Of a stretch of DNA of 61,438 bases, positions 42,226 through 50,812 are shown piece by piece (position 1 is the stretch's first letter; each line of letters opens with the position of its first letter). This stretch comes from CALMEC01 sp031366605 (lineage in GTDB: Bacteria; Actinomycetota; Thermoleophilia; Miltoncostaeales; Miltoncostaeaceae). Both the position numbers and the translations under genes were made by a program. The notes beneath the pieces are model-generated. The model was not told the origin of the DNA, did no database searches, and was given only the letters and a program-made list of their open reading frames with translations. Where the stretch lies: positions 1 through 61,438 of the forward strand of contig JANLOO010000065.1 of NCBI GenBank assembly GCA_031366605.1, in the 5' to 3' direction.

Positions 42226-43095
42226 CTATCCGATGTGCTCCTTGACGAACTCGGCGACCTCGGTTGGGTTGGTTCCGACCCGGACGCCCTTGGCCTCGAG
42301 TGCCTCCTTCTTGGCCTGCGCAGTGCCCGATGAGCCGGTGATGATCGCTCCGGCGTGGCCCATCTGCTTGCCTGGAGGTGCCTGGAAGCCGGCGATGTAC
42401 GCGACGACGGGGGTGGACATGTGCTCCGAGATGAAGTCTGCGGCCTTTTCTTCTTCGTTGCCGCCGATCTCGCCGACCATCACGATCAGGTCCGTGTCGG
42501 GATCCGCGTCGAAGCGCCCCAAGATGTCGATGAACGAGCTGCCAACGATCGGGTCGCCGCCGATTCCGACGACCGTGCTCTGGCCGATGCCCAAGAGCGC
42601 CAATTCCTTGCTGATCTGGTAGGTCAGCGTGCCGCTGCGGCTGACAAGTCCCACGCGACCCGGTTGGAACACCTGGGTCGGCATGATCCCGACGCTCGCG
42701 ACGCCTGGGCTGATGACGCCGGGGCAGTTGGGGCCGACCAATATCTGGTTGCCGCGCTTCAGGTGCGTGTAGATCCGCAACATGTCGTGGGCGGGGATGC
42801 CCTCGGTGATGCAGATGATCACCTCGACGCCGCTCTCGATGGCCTCGTACAAGGCGTCTGGAGCGAACCGCGGCGGCACGAACACCATGGCGGTGTTGGC
42901 CTGCGTCTCCTGAACGGCCTGGTGCAAGGTGTTGAAGACCGGGATGCCCTCGACGTCCTGGCCGCCCTTGCCGGGCGTGACGCCGGCGACGACGTTTGTG
43001 CCGTAGGCCTTGTTGCGGGTCGCGTGGAACGCGCCCTCGCGGCCGGTGATGCCCTGGACGACCAGGCGGGTGTTCGTGTCTACGAGGATACTCAT
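42226..43095 (-). CDS. sucD: Succinyl-CoA synthetase alpha subunit
   Basis: A 289-residue subunit. 'SILVDTNTRLVVQGITGREGAFH' is the CoA-binding Rossmann start, 'GNQILVGPNCPGVISP' and 'GHAGAIITG' (phosphohistidine His about 240) are intact. Converts succinyl-CoA to succinate with GTP or ATP formation. ATG 43095 lies four bases after the sucC stop on the minus strand and behind AAGGGAATG. Confidence 0.96.
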   Translation of the reverse strand: MSILVDTNTRLVVQGITGREGAFHATRNKAYGTNVVAGVTPGKGGQDVEGIPVFNTLHQAVQETQANTAMVFVPPRFAPDALYEAIESGVEVIICITEGIPAHDMLRIYTHLKRGNQILVGPNCPGVISPGVASVGIMPTQVFQPGRVGLVSRSGTLTYQISKELALLGIGQSTVVGIGGDPIVGSSFIDILGRFDADPDTDLIVMVGEIGGNEEEKAADFISEHMSTPVVAYIAGFQAPPGKQMGHAGAIITGSSGTAQAKKEALEAKGVRVGTNPTEVAEFVKEHIG

Positions 43096-43099
43096 GCGG

Positions 43100-44245
43100 T
43101 TACATTCCCTTTGCGAGTTCGACGGCTCGCTTGGCGGCCGAGAGCATGGTCGGTTCGACGACGACGTTGGCGGGTGCGTGCTCCTTGATGATCGCGCGTC
43201 CCTCCTCCTCGTTGGTGCCGTCCAAGCGGACGACGATCGGGAGTGTGGCGCCGAGCTGCTCGATGGCCGTCAGCAGACCTTTGGCGACCTCATCGCAGCG
43301 GGTGATCCCACCGAAGATGTTGATCAACAGGGATTTGACCTTGTCGTCCGAGAGCAGCACTTCGAGCGCCGCGACGACCTCGTCGGCCTTGGATCCGCCG
43401 CCTGCGTCCAGGAAGTTGGCGGGGCGTCCGCCTGCCAGCGCGACAACGTCCAGGGTACTCATGACGAGGCCTGCGCCGTTGCCCAGGATGCCGACGTCGC
43501 CGTCCAGCTTGACGTACGTGACGCCCTTTTCCTGTGCCATCCGCTCCTGCGGGTCGACGGTGCCGGCCTCTTGCAGGGCCAGGATGTCGGGGTGGCGGTA
43601 CAGGGCGTTGCCGTCGATCGTGACCTTGGCATCGAGGGCGATCACCCGACCGTCGGTCGTCCAGATCAGCGGGTTGACCTCCATCAGCGTGGCGTCCAGG
43701 TCGATGAAGCCCTCGTAGAGACGGATCAAGATGTCGATGACGCCCTTCATGGCGCCGGCGTCGATGTCGGCCTCGTAACACAGGCGACGCGCGTGATGCG
43801 GGTGAAAGCCCGACAGCGGGTCCACGTGCAGGCGCGCGAGCTTGTCGGGGTGCTCCTCGGCGACGGACTCGATGTCGACGCCGCCCATTGCCGAGAGCAT
43901 CACCAGTGGGCGCTTCTCGCCACGGTCGAACGTGATCGACGCGTAGTACTCCTTGGCGATGTCCGACGCGGCCTCGACCCACACGGTGTGGACGGTGTGG
44001 CCCTTGATGTCCATGCCCAGGATCTCGCTTGCACGGGCCTCGGTTTCGTCGGGGGTCGCCGCCAGCTTGATGCCGCCGGCCTTGCCCCGTCCGCCGACCT
44101 GCACCTGTGCCTTGACGACCACCGTGCCGCCGATGCGCTCGGCCGCGGCGCGTGCCTCGGCCGGTGTGACAGCCGCCTCGCCAGACGGCACGGGAATCCC
44201 GTGGCGCGCGAAGAGCTCTTTGCCCTGATATTCGAAGAGGTCCAA
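43100..44245 (-). CDS. sucC: Succinyl-CoA synthetase beta subunit
   Basis: A 381-residue ATP-grasp subunit. It starts 'LDLFEYQGKELFARHGIPVPSG'; TTG 44245 fits the family (MDLFEYQ...) and lies behind GGAAGGACGGGG, so it is preferred over TTG 44269. 'VVKAQVQVGGRGKAGGIKLA' and 'EVNPLIWTTDGRVIALDAKVTIDGNAL' are the nucleotide and dimer contacts. It heads the sucCD operon. The divergent gene at 44327 shares its 80-base upstream region. Confidence 0.95.
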   Translation of the reverse strand: MDLFEYQGKELFARHGIPVPSGEAAVTPAEARAAAERIGGTVVVKAQVQVGGRGKAGGIKLAATPDETEARASEILGMDIKGHTVHTVWVEAASDIAKEYYASITFDRGEKRPLVMLSAMGGVDIESVAEEHPDKLARLHVDPLSGFHPHHARRLCYEADIDAGAMKGVIDILIRLYEGFIDLDATLMEVNPLIWTTDGRVIALDAKVTIDGNALYRHPDILALQEAGTVDPQERMAQEKGVTYVKLDGDVGILGNGAGLVMSTLDVVALAGGRPANFLDAGGGSKADEVVAALEVLLSDDKVKSLLINIFGGITRCDEVAKGLLTAIEQLGATLPIVVRLDGTNEEEGRAIIKEHAPANVVVEPTMLSAAKRAVELAKGM

Positions 44246-44326
44246 ACCCCGTCCTTCCCGCTGGAGCAAACGGCCCCCGGGTGGGGACCGCGCGGGATCC
44301 TACCCCCAGAGAGCTACCCTGCGGGC

Positions 44327-44629
44327 GTGACGGATGACCTGCCAAAGCGGTTGGAAATGCTCCTGGTCTTGCAGTGGCTCGACGAGGGCCGCCCCGGGGA
44401 CGGCACGGTTGCCCTGTCGGTCTCGACCGCCGCTGCCGAGTTGGGCTTGCAGAACGAACGGTCGGGGATCCTCGCGATCATGGCCGCGCTGGGTGACTTG
44501 GAGGACCGGAAGCTGGTCCGCGTCGCACTCGAGGGTCCGGTGACGCGCAACCCCCGTGTCACGCTGGCTGCCGAGCTCCGTCAAGACGCGGCCCGGCTGT
44601 TCGGTGAAGGTGGATCGCCGGCCCGCTGA
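44327..44629 (+). CDS. Small winged-helix-like protein (100 aa)
   Basis: A 100-residue protein with an HTH-like middle: 'VSTAAAELGLQNERSGILAIMAALGDLEDRKLVRVAL'. GTG 44327 is exactly six bases after TACCCT (44315-44320) with no Shine-Dalgarno, so it is very likely a leaderless message. It is divergent from sucC and may be a small DNA-binding regulator, but I do not recognise the family. Confidence 0.6.
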   Translation: MTDDLPKRLEMLLVLQWLDEGRPGDGTVALSVSTAAAELGLQNERSGILAIMAALGDLEDRKLVRVALEGPVTRNPRVTLAAELRQDAARLFGEGGSPAR

Positions 44630-44667
44630 GGCCGCTCACGGACGCGTTCTCGCACGTGCGCGATCTT

Positions 44668-44753
44668 CTGCGTTTTGCCAGGTAGTGGTCGAGCATTTTG
44701 CAAGATAAAGATACTGCGTTATGCAAGCTAGACATGCTGCGTTATGCGAGCTA
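44668..44753. repeat. Four 17-bp direct repeats, period exactly 23 bp
   Basis: Units: CTGCGTTTTGCCAGGTA (44668), GAGCATTTTGCAAGATA (44691), CTGCGTTATGCAAGCTA (44714), CTGCGTTATGCGAGCTA (44737). Consensus is CTGCGTTwTGCaAGmTA. Units 3 and 4 differ at a single base. The array ends 11 bases before the preferred GTG (44764) of the DUF4143-type ATPase. Spacing of just over two helical turns, constant through all units, indicates a protein-bound array rather than drift. Confidence 0.85.
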
Positions 44754-44763
44754 CGATGTCGCC

Positions 44764-46032
44764 GTGGGAGAGAAACTCATCGCGCGAAATATCGTAGAGC
44801 AGCTCGAAGATCTCCTCGAAACCTTTCGCGTCGTGATCGTGGGCGGTGCTCGGCAGACCGGTAAGACCACACTTGTCAACGAGTTGCTGGAGCGGGCACC
44901 CGGCACGCGATTCACGTTCGACGACGAAGCGGTGCGGCAACGGGCCGTTGAAGATCCGATTGGCTTCGTCGAGGCGCTTCCTCGAGGAGCATCGGTCGAT
45001 GAGTACCAGCGCGCGGGTGAGCCATTCCTTCTTGCCGTCAAGCGACGGGTCGATCGCGATCGATCCCGTGGCCAGTTGCTGCTGACTGGTTCGGCGAGCT
45101 ACCTTGCGACGCGACGTCCCGTCGAGACCTTGGCAGGGCGCGCGGGCCGCTTGGTGCTTTGGCCGCTCTCGCAAGGCGAGCAGCGCGGCGTCCACGAGAC
45201 ATTCGTCGCACGTCTGTTTGATGCACATGGCCGGCCTCCGACGGCGAATGCGCCGACGAACCGTGCGCAGCTCATGGAGGCGGTCCTGCGGGGTGGGTTC
45301 CCGGAAGTCGTCTCCGAGGCGCTCACTGGTCGGCGTCGGCGGTCTTGGTATCAGTCGTATGTTCACGATGTGGTTTCGCGTGAGGCGCTGCGTCCGCTCG
45401 TTGACATCCGTCTCGAGCGGGAGATGCTCACGTTGTTGCGCCTGATGGCCGCGCGCAGCGCCCAAGAACTCATCATCGCCGAACTGGCGCGCGATGCCGG
45501 TCTCGCGCGGGAGACGACGGCGAACTACGTGGCATTGCTCGAGGCGCTGTACCTCGTGCAGCCACTTCCTGCGTGGGCCACGAACGCCACCACCCGAGCG
45601 AAACGTCACCCAAAAATCCACCTGGTCGACACGGGCTTGGCCGCCCATCTCTCGGGGGCGACGATGTCGGATTTGTCACCTCTGACCCCGGGCCGCCTAC
45701 TCGGGCCGCTGCTGGAGTCGTTCGTCGTCGGTGAACTCAGCAAGCAGGCGACCTGGTCTGAACGCGATATCGCGTTGTCACATTTTCGTGATCGCGCCGG
45801 AGCCGAGATCGACGTCATCGTGGAGGATCGTGACAGTGGAGCGATCTGCGGAATTGAGGTCAAGGCGTCGGCGACTCCGACACAACGCGACGCTCGTCAC
45901 CTGGCGTACATCCGGGATCGCCTCGGCCGCCGGTTCACACTCGGGGTCGTGTTGCATACGGGTGATGTCGTGCTCCCACTGGGTGACCGCCTCTGGGCGA
46001 TGCCCGTCTCCGCGCTCTGGCAGGACGTGTGA
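44764..46032 (+). CDS. AAA_14 / DUF4143-type ATPase
   Basis: A 422-residue protein of the DUF4143 family. Walker A 'GGARQTGKTTLVNELL' is near the start, Walker B-like 'ASVDEYQRAGEPFL', sensor 'LLLTGSASYLAT', then 'LAGRAGRLVLWPLSQGE', a helical linker ('GLARETTANYVALLEALYLVQ') that is DUF4143-like, and a C-terminal PD-(D/E)XK-like end 'FRDRAGAEIDVIVEDR...ICGIEVKAS'. Members are found in mobile or stress loci, often of unknown role. GTG 44764 is chosen; an in-frame ATG at 44734 would place the start inside the repeat array. The four-unit array directly upstream is probably its operator. Confidence 0.85.
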   Translation: MGEKLIARNIVEQLEDLLETFRVVIVGGARQTGKTTLVNELLERAPGTRFTFDDEAVRQRAVEDPIGFVEALPRGASVDEYQRAGEPFLLAVKRRVDRDRSRGQLLLTGSASYLATRRPVETLAGRAGRLVLWPLSQGEQRGVHETFVARLFDAHGRPPTANAPTNRAQLMEAVLRGGFPEVVSEALTGRRRRSWYQSYVHDVVSREALRPLVDIRLEREMLTLLRLMAARSAQELIIAELARDAGLARETTANYVALLEALYLVQPLPAWATNATTRAKRHPKIHLVDTGLAAHLSGATMSDLSPLTPGRLLGPLLESFVVGELSKQATWSERDIALSHFRDRAGAEIDVIVEDRDSGAICGIEVKASATPTQRDARHLAYIRDRLGRRFTLGVVLHTGDVVLPLGDRLWAMPVSALWQDV

Positions 46033-46254
46033 ACCCCAACGGATTTTCCTGACGAGGATCGCACCGCCGCGGCGCTGTTTCACCATCGTCACACGTGTCT
46101 GTGGCGAGAACAGGATCTCGTTGACCCGTCCGAACGTCCTGTTGCGAACCGGCGGCTGCAAACCGTCGCGAGCGTTCGTCCTCGGTGCCCGAATATGGCC
46201 GGATACGCGGACGGCCTACGTCCTGGAGGTCGAAAACCCTGTGACACGTCGGGA
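46033..46254. other. 222-base gap with a weak minus-strand frame
   Basis: On the minus strand, about 46161-46035, a frame reads 'RTFGRVNEILFSPQTRVTMVKQRRGGAILVRKIRWG', which has coding-like composition but no start or recognised family. It may be a decayed gene fragment next to the ATPase. CCCTGTGACAC at about 46239 resembles the CCTGTGACA words near 48770 and in the ends of the element at 33469. Confidence 0.25.
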
Positions 46255-48018
46255 TCATCCGAACGTGAAGGCGTACCCGCGGGTGCCTGGGGCCAGTTTG
46301 ATTGACAGGCGGCCCTTGCCGGGTTTGTGCAGGTCCACGAGTTGGTAGAGCCGATGGTCGGTCACGACCAGGCGGCCGTTCTGGCCGATGTCGGGGCCTG
46401 CCAGGCTCGCTCGGATCGGGCGGCCGTCAAGCAGTACTTGGCCGACCAGAGGTTTGCCGTTTCCGCCCAGGACCAGGAACACCCGTTGGCCGCGGAACGA
46501 CAGGTCGATCGCGAAGTCGGCGCCTGCCTCGACCGCTTCGTCGCGCACGGTCGCGAAGCCCGAGTACGCGAGGTGGTCGGTCGACAGGGCGTCCGGCGCC
46601 GTGTATCGCTGCGGCGTGTTGGCCAGGACCCCCGGGCTTGAATCGAAGCGGTCCATGCGTGCGGCACCGAGGTAGCTCTCGGGGGTCAGCGGCTGTTGAC
46701 CCTTCGGGCCGGTGTCGACGACGTCGCGTGTCCGCGCGCCGGTCTCGGCGAGCAGCGCCCGGACTTCGTCCTCGGTCTTGTCGTAGTTGCCCTCACCGAA
46801 CTTGTACGCGCGAACCTTGCCGTCCCGATCGATCAGATACTCGGCCGGCCAGTAGCGGTTTCCCCACGCGTTCCACGTTGCGTAGTCAGGGTCCAGCGCC
46901 ACCGGCCATGTGACGTTGAGGTCCTTGATCGCCGTGCGCACGTTGTCCGGGTCCTTCTCAAATGCGAACTCGGGTGTGTGGACACCCAGGATCGTCAGAC
47001 CCTTGGAGCGGTACGTCTTGTCGAGCTCGCGCAGATGCGGCAGCGTCCGGATGCAGTTGACGCACGAATACGTCCAGAAGTCGATCAGCACGACCCGCCC
47101 GCGCAACGCGGCCAGCGTGTGCGGTGTGCCCGCATCGTTGTACCAGGTGCTGATCCCGGCGATCTCGGGCGCATCGCCGTACACCGGCAGATCGACGGCG
47201 GTCTGCCCTGGCTCAGCTGTGACCGGCTTGGGTTTGACCGTCGGCTTCGCTGCAGCCACCGAGTCCTGAGCCTTGCGGCCCTGAAGGTCGGCGAGGGCAT
47301 CTGACGCGGCGCCGGTGCGCTCGGCGGCTTGCAGGGTGTCGGTGTATCCCGGGACGGCGTTGACGATCCATGCGGTCAGCCGGGTATCGAGTCCCGCGAA
47401 GATCAACGCGCCGGACGCCACGAGCAGCACACCCATTCCCGCGCGGATCGCGATGGCCCGAGGCTTGAGCCGCGCCGCGAACGTCTGGCCGCCGAACATG
47501 ATCGCGAGCATCGGCAGCGCAGCTCCCAGCGCGTAGACGAACAGCACCAACCACGTGCCCGCGCCGCCCGTCGCGGTGGCGTTGGCCGCGGCGATTGCAC
47601 TGAACACCGGACCTGCACACGGAGCCCACACCAGGCCCAGCCCGGCGCCCATCAGCACCCCGCCGGCAAAGCCGTCACCGCCTTTGGGCAGTCGACCCCC
47701 CAGGCGGGTCAACGGGGCGAGCGCGCCTGAGAGCCGGTCACCGAGTGCCGGAATCACCATGGTCAGGCCGAACGCGACCAGCAGGATGACGCCGAGGTTG
47801 CGCTGCCCGGAGGCCGACAGCCCGATCGCCTCGAGCGCCGAGGTCAGCGCGAGGGTGAACACGACGAGCGTGACGATGAACCCGGTTACCACTCCGAACG
47901 GCCGGCGACGTCCGCCCGTGACCGCTCCGGCCATCGCCACCGGCAGGACCGGGAGCACGCACGGCGAGATCGCCGTGACGATGCCGGCCAGAAATGCGAT
48001 TGGAATCAGGATGCCCAT
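46255..48018 (-). CDS. DipZ-like CcdA / thioredoxin fusion
   Basis: A 587-residue membrane redox protein. The N-terminal CcdA/DsbD transmembrane part has Cys20 ('SPCVLPVLP') and Cys134 ('WAPCAGPVFS'), which carry electrons across the membrane. A linker (about 230-285) leads to a TlpA/thioredoxin domain with Cys319 and Cys322 ('WTYSCVNCIRT'), then a C-terminal galactose-binding-like domain of about 150 residues. This is the plan of M. tuberculosis DipZ. ATG 48018 has TACCCT six bases upstream on the minus strand, so it looks leaderless. Confidence 0.9.
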   Translation of the reverse strand: MGILIPIAFLAGIVTAISPCVLPVLPVAMAGAVTGGRRRPFGVVTGFIVTLVVFTLALTSALEAIGLSASGQRNLGVILLVAFGLTMVIPALGDRLSGALAPLTRLGGRLPKGGDGFAGGVLMGAGLGLVWAPCAGPVFSAIAAANATATGGAGTWLVLFVYALGAALPMLAIMFGGQTFAARLKPRAIAIRAGMGVLLVASGALIFAGLDTRLTAWIVNAVPGYTDTLQAAERTGAASDALADLQGRKAQDSVAAAKPTVKPKPVTAEPGQTAVDLPVYGDAPEIAGISTWYNDAGTPHTLAALRGRVVLIDFWTYSCVNCIRTLPHLRELDKTYRSKGLTILGVHTPEFAFEKDPDNVRTAIKDLNVTWPVALDPDYATWNAWGNRYWPAEYLIDRDGKVRAYKFGEGNYDKTEDEVRALLAETGARTRDVVDTGPKGQQPLTPESYLGAARMDRFDSSPGVLANTPQRYTAPDALSTDHLAYSGFATVRDEAVEAGADFAIDLSFRGQRVFLVLGGNGKPLVGQVLLDGRPIRASLAGPDIGQNGRLVVTDHRLYQLVDLHKPGKGRLSIKLAPGTRGYAFTFG

Positions 48019-48119
48019 GACGTCAGGGTAGGAGCGACTTCTTAATTGACGATTACAGGTGCGTGAGGGCGGCGGTTGCCACTCTCGGCGGCGGATCACG
48101 CGTGACGTAGATTGCATGA

Positions 48120-48674
48120 ATGGCGGAGGGTCGCGAGGAGGGGTTCTGGGATCGTGAAGGTGCGGCTATCCGGACGCCGCGCCTCGAGATACGCCGGCCG
48201 CGTGGCTCCGACGCTCGCGACATGGCCGCGGCCGCGAACGACCCACGAATTGCCGCGAACATGCGGGACATATTCCCGAGTCCGTACACGTTCGAGGATG
48301 CCCGGGTATGGATCGAATTCGCCGGAGCCTTCGGGTGGCGCGGACTGTCAATTGCGTGCGAAGGGCGAGTGATCGGCGGAATCGGCCTCAAGCCCGGCGA
48401 GGATGTGCATCGCTTTGATGCCGAGTTGGGCTATTGGCTTGGAGTCGATTACTGGGGCGTGGGATACGCGAGCGAGGCCGTCGCGGCGTTCTGCGACCAG
48501 GCGTTTGCGCGGACGGCGTTCCAGCGTCTGCACGCGGTGGTGTTCGACGGCAACCCAGCGTCTGACCGTGTGCTCGAGAAATGCGGCTTCGCGCTGGAGG
48601 GCCTCGCGCGGCGCGCAATCTTCAAGCACGGGTGTTTCCTCAACTGCCGGACCTACGCCCGGCTCAAAGGCTGA
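48120..48674 (+). CDS. RimJ/RimL-type GNAT acetyltransferase
   Basis: A 184-residue GNAT. 'IRTPRLEIRRPRGSDARDMAAAA' opens the fold, 'ELGYWLGVDYWGVGYASEAVAAFCDQAF' is the acetyl-CoA-binding motif A region, and 'VFDGNPASDRVLEKCGFALEG' is the C-terminal motif. Acetylates an amino group on a protein N-terminus or small molecule. ATG 48120 is six bases after TAGATT (48108-48113) with no Shine-Dalgarno: leaderless. Confidence 0.9.
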   Translation: MAEGREEGFWDREGAAIRTPRLEIRRPRGSDARDMAAAANDPRIAANMRDIFPSPYTFEDARVWIEFAGAFGWRGLSIACEGRVIGGIGLKPGEDVHRFDAELGYWLGVDYWGVGYASEAVAAFCDQAFARTAFQRLHAVVFDGNPASDRVLEKCGFALEGLARRAIFKHGCFLNCRTYARLKG

Positions 48675-48697
48675 TCGCCCGCGGCTCACGTATGCAG

Positions 48698-48790
48698 GTC
48701 CCGCGAAGTGCCACAGAAAGGTTTGCGGAGACGCGCGTCTTTGTGACACCTCGGTGGTGCCCTGTGACAGAGGGCTTGGTTGCTCTGGAC
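48698..48790. other. Palindromes in the gap between GNAT and accA
   Basis: AGACGCGCGTCT (about 48739-48750) is a perfect 12-bp palindrome, and GCCCT-GTGACAG-AGGGC (about 48759-48775) is a small hairpin. The word TGCCCTGTGACAG shares 11 of 13 bases with the end of the element at 33469 (TGCCCTGTCACGG), and GTTTGCGG also occurs in both. This may be a worn relative of that element, or a transcription end shared by two convergent genes. The rest of the 205-base gap shows nothing more. Confidence 0.35.
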
Positions 48791-48879
48791 GAGCGGGATC
48801 GCGATGCCGATCGGTTGGAGACAGGCTTCGATCGATTGCTTGACGGACGCTGCGCAGCGACGCGCAGAGGTTCGGCGCG

Positions 48880-50637
48880 CTACGAAACCACTGCGAGTGG
48901 TTGTCCAGCTTGCACGCCGTCGCCTGCGGCGACCTTGAGGTCCCTGACCGTGCCGGCCTGATGGGCGGCGACCTCGTTTTCCATCTTCATCGCCTCGACG
49001 ATGCAGATGATGTCGCCGGCTGCGACCTCCGCACCCTGCTTGACCAAGACCTTGAGTACCATGCCTTGCATCGGGCTCACCACGGTGTCGCCTGAGGCGC
49101 TTGTCGATGAGCCGTCCGATGAAGCACGCTTCTGCCGCTTGGGTTTCGCGCCTCCGCGGACTGCGCCGTCCAGGAAGAGGCGGACCTCGAAGCGCTTGCC
49201 GTCCACCTCGGCGGTGAGGCGGCGCTCGGTGCGCTCCTGGGGCTCCGGCGTGGCATCGATGGCAGGGCGTTCGCGCCCATCTGCCGGCAACGGGGTCGCG
49301 GTGTCCGACATCGCAGCCAGCTCCGCGTGGAGGGCCCCGCCGGCGATGAAGTCGTCGTGGTTCAGCAGCCATTTGTGGAACGGGATCAGTGTCTTGGGTC
49401 CCTCGACCACGTACTCGTCGAGCGCGCGGAGCATCCGGCGCCGGGCCGACTCGCGATCCACGTCCCAGACGATGAGCTTCGCGACCATCGGGTCGTAGAT
49501 CTCGGCGATGACCGAGCCCGCCTGCACACCTGAGTCCACGCGGATCCCCGGGCCGGTCGGCTCGCGGTAGGCGGTGATCAGCCCCGGTGAGGGTAGGAAC
49601 CGGTGGGCCGCGTCCTCGGCGTTGATGCGGCACTCGAACGAATGGCCGCGGGGTCTGATGTCCTTCTGGCGGATCGACATGGGCTCGCCTGCCGCGATGC
49701 GGACCATCTCGCGGATCAGGTCGATGCCCGTGACCATCTCGGTGACCGTGTGCTCGACCTGGATGCGGGTATTCATCTCGAGGAAGAAGAACTCGTCGCC
49801 CGAGACCAGGTACTCGCACGTTCCGGCCGAGCGGTAGCCGACGGCCTCCGCAGCGCGCACCGAGGCCTCGCCCATGCGCTTTCGCAGGTCGGCCGAGACG
49901 ACGGGACTCGGCGTCTCCTCCACCAGCTTCTGATGGCGGCGCTGCACCGAGCAGTCGCGCTCGCCCAGGTAGACGGCGTTGCCGTGGCCGTCGGCCAGGA
50001 TCTGGATCTCGACGTGGCGGGGTTCTGCGAGGTACCGCTCCAGGTACACGACGGAGTCCGCGAAGAACTTCTCGGACTCGCGGCGGGCGCCCTCGAACGC
50101 GTCCTTGAGGTCCCCGGGGGTCAACGCGACGCGGAAGCCCTTGCCGCCGCCACCGGCTGCGGCCTTGACCGCGACCGGATAGCCGATGCCCTTCGCGATG
50201 GTCCTGGCCTTGGCGAGGGTCGCGACCTCGTCGCGGACCCCTGGCACGATCGGCACGCCCGCGGCGTGCATCAGCCGACGCGCGCCGATCTTGGAGCCCA
50301 TCGCGTCGATCGCCTCGGGAAGCGGGCCGATGAACACGATGCCCGCCGTGGCGCAGGCGCGCGCAAACGGGGCGTTTTCAGCCAGGAATCCGTAGCCCGG
50401 ATGAATCGCCTCGGCGCCGGCCCGCAGCGCCGTCGCGATGATCGTGTCGGCCTTGAGGTACGACTCTGCCGCCGGTCCGGGGCCAATGAGGTAGGCCTCG
50501 TCGGCATGCTGGACGAACAGCGCGTCCCGATCGACCTCGCTGTACACCGCCACCGACGCGATGCCCATCTCGCGCAACGTCCGGAACACACGGATCGCGA
50601 TCTCGCCACGGTTGGCGACCAGGACCTTACGGAACAT
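48880..50637 (-). CDS. Acyl-CoA carboxylase alpha subunit (biotin carboxylase + BCCP)
   Basis: A 585-residue protein. The biotin carboxylase part has 'VLVANRGEIAIRVFRTLREMG', ATP-grasp motif 'VKAAAGGGGKG', 'HVEIQILADGHGNAVYLGERDCSVQRRHQKL' and 'EMNTRIQVEHTVTE'. About 440-510 is a variable linker. The C-terminal biotinyl domain has 'EAMKMEN' with Lys551 as biotinylation site. It carboxylates biotin for the carboxyltransferase encoded upstream (propionyl-CoA or acetyl-CoA). ATG 50637 overlaps the epsilon gene by 11 bases. Confidence 0.95.
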   Translation of the reverse strand: MFRKVLVANRGEIAIRVFRTLREMGIASVAVYSEVDRDALFVQHADEAYLIGPGPAAESYLKADTIIATALRAGAEAIHPGYGFLAENAPFARACATAGIVFIGPLPEAIDAMGSKIGARRLMHAAGVPIVPGVRDEVATLAKARTIAKGIGYPVAVKAAAGGGGKGFRVALTPGDLKDAFEGARRESEKFFADSVVYLERYLAEPRHVEIQILADGHGNAVYLGERDCSVQRRHQKLVEETPSPVVSADLRKRMGEASVRAAEAVGYRSAGTCEYLVSGDEFFFLEMNTRIQVEHTVTEMVTGIDLIREMVRIAAGEPMSIRQKDIRPRGHSFECRINAEDAAHRFLPSPGLITAYREPTGPGIRVDSGVQAGSVIAEIYDPMVAKLIVWDVDRESARRRMLRALDEYVVEGPKTLIPFHKWLLNHDDFIAGGALHAELAAMSDTATPLPADGRERPAIDATPEPQERTERRLTAEVDGKRFEVRLFLDGAVRGGAKPKRQKRASSDGSSTSASGDTVVSPMQGMVLKVLVKQGAEVAAGDIICIVEAMKMENEVAAHQAGTVRDLKVAAGDGVQAGQPLAVVS

Positions 50638-50812
50638 GTGCTCGGTCTACTCCTTCGTTGATTGCCTCACGTCGCCAAAGGGAGCGATAGGGCCAGGGTT
50701 GGTCAGGGATCGCGGCAGCTTCGGCTTCGATGAGGATCTGTACCACCGACAGCACGGCAGCGGCTTCCTCCGCGCTCGGGGCGCCACCGACGATCCGCGC
50801 CTCGGCGCTCAC
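50627..50812 (-). CDS. accE: Acyl-CoA carboxylase epsilon subunit
   Basis: A 61-residue protein. 'RIVGGAPSAEEAAAVLSVVQ' is the diagnostic N-terminal segment of the actinobacterial AccE family, which tightens the alpha6-beta6 carboxylase complex. The C-terminal part includes 'WRREAINEGV'. GTG 50812 overlaps the beta-subunit stop (GTGA). Its presence is one of the better signs of actinobacterial origin. Confidence 0.88.
   Translation of the reverse strand: MSAEARIVGGAPSAEEAAAVLSVVQILIEAEAAAIPDQPWPYRSLWRREAINEGVDRAHVP

Noticed and set aside
44668..44753. Iteron-type plasmid origin or CRISPR array
   Set aside because: Only four units with 6-base spacers are present, no replication-initiator gene is beside them, and spacers are too short for CRISPR. 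An operator array is more likely.
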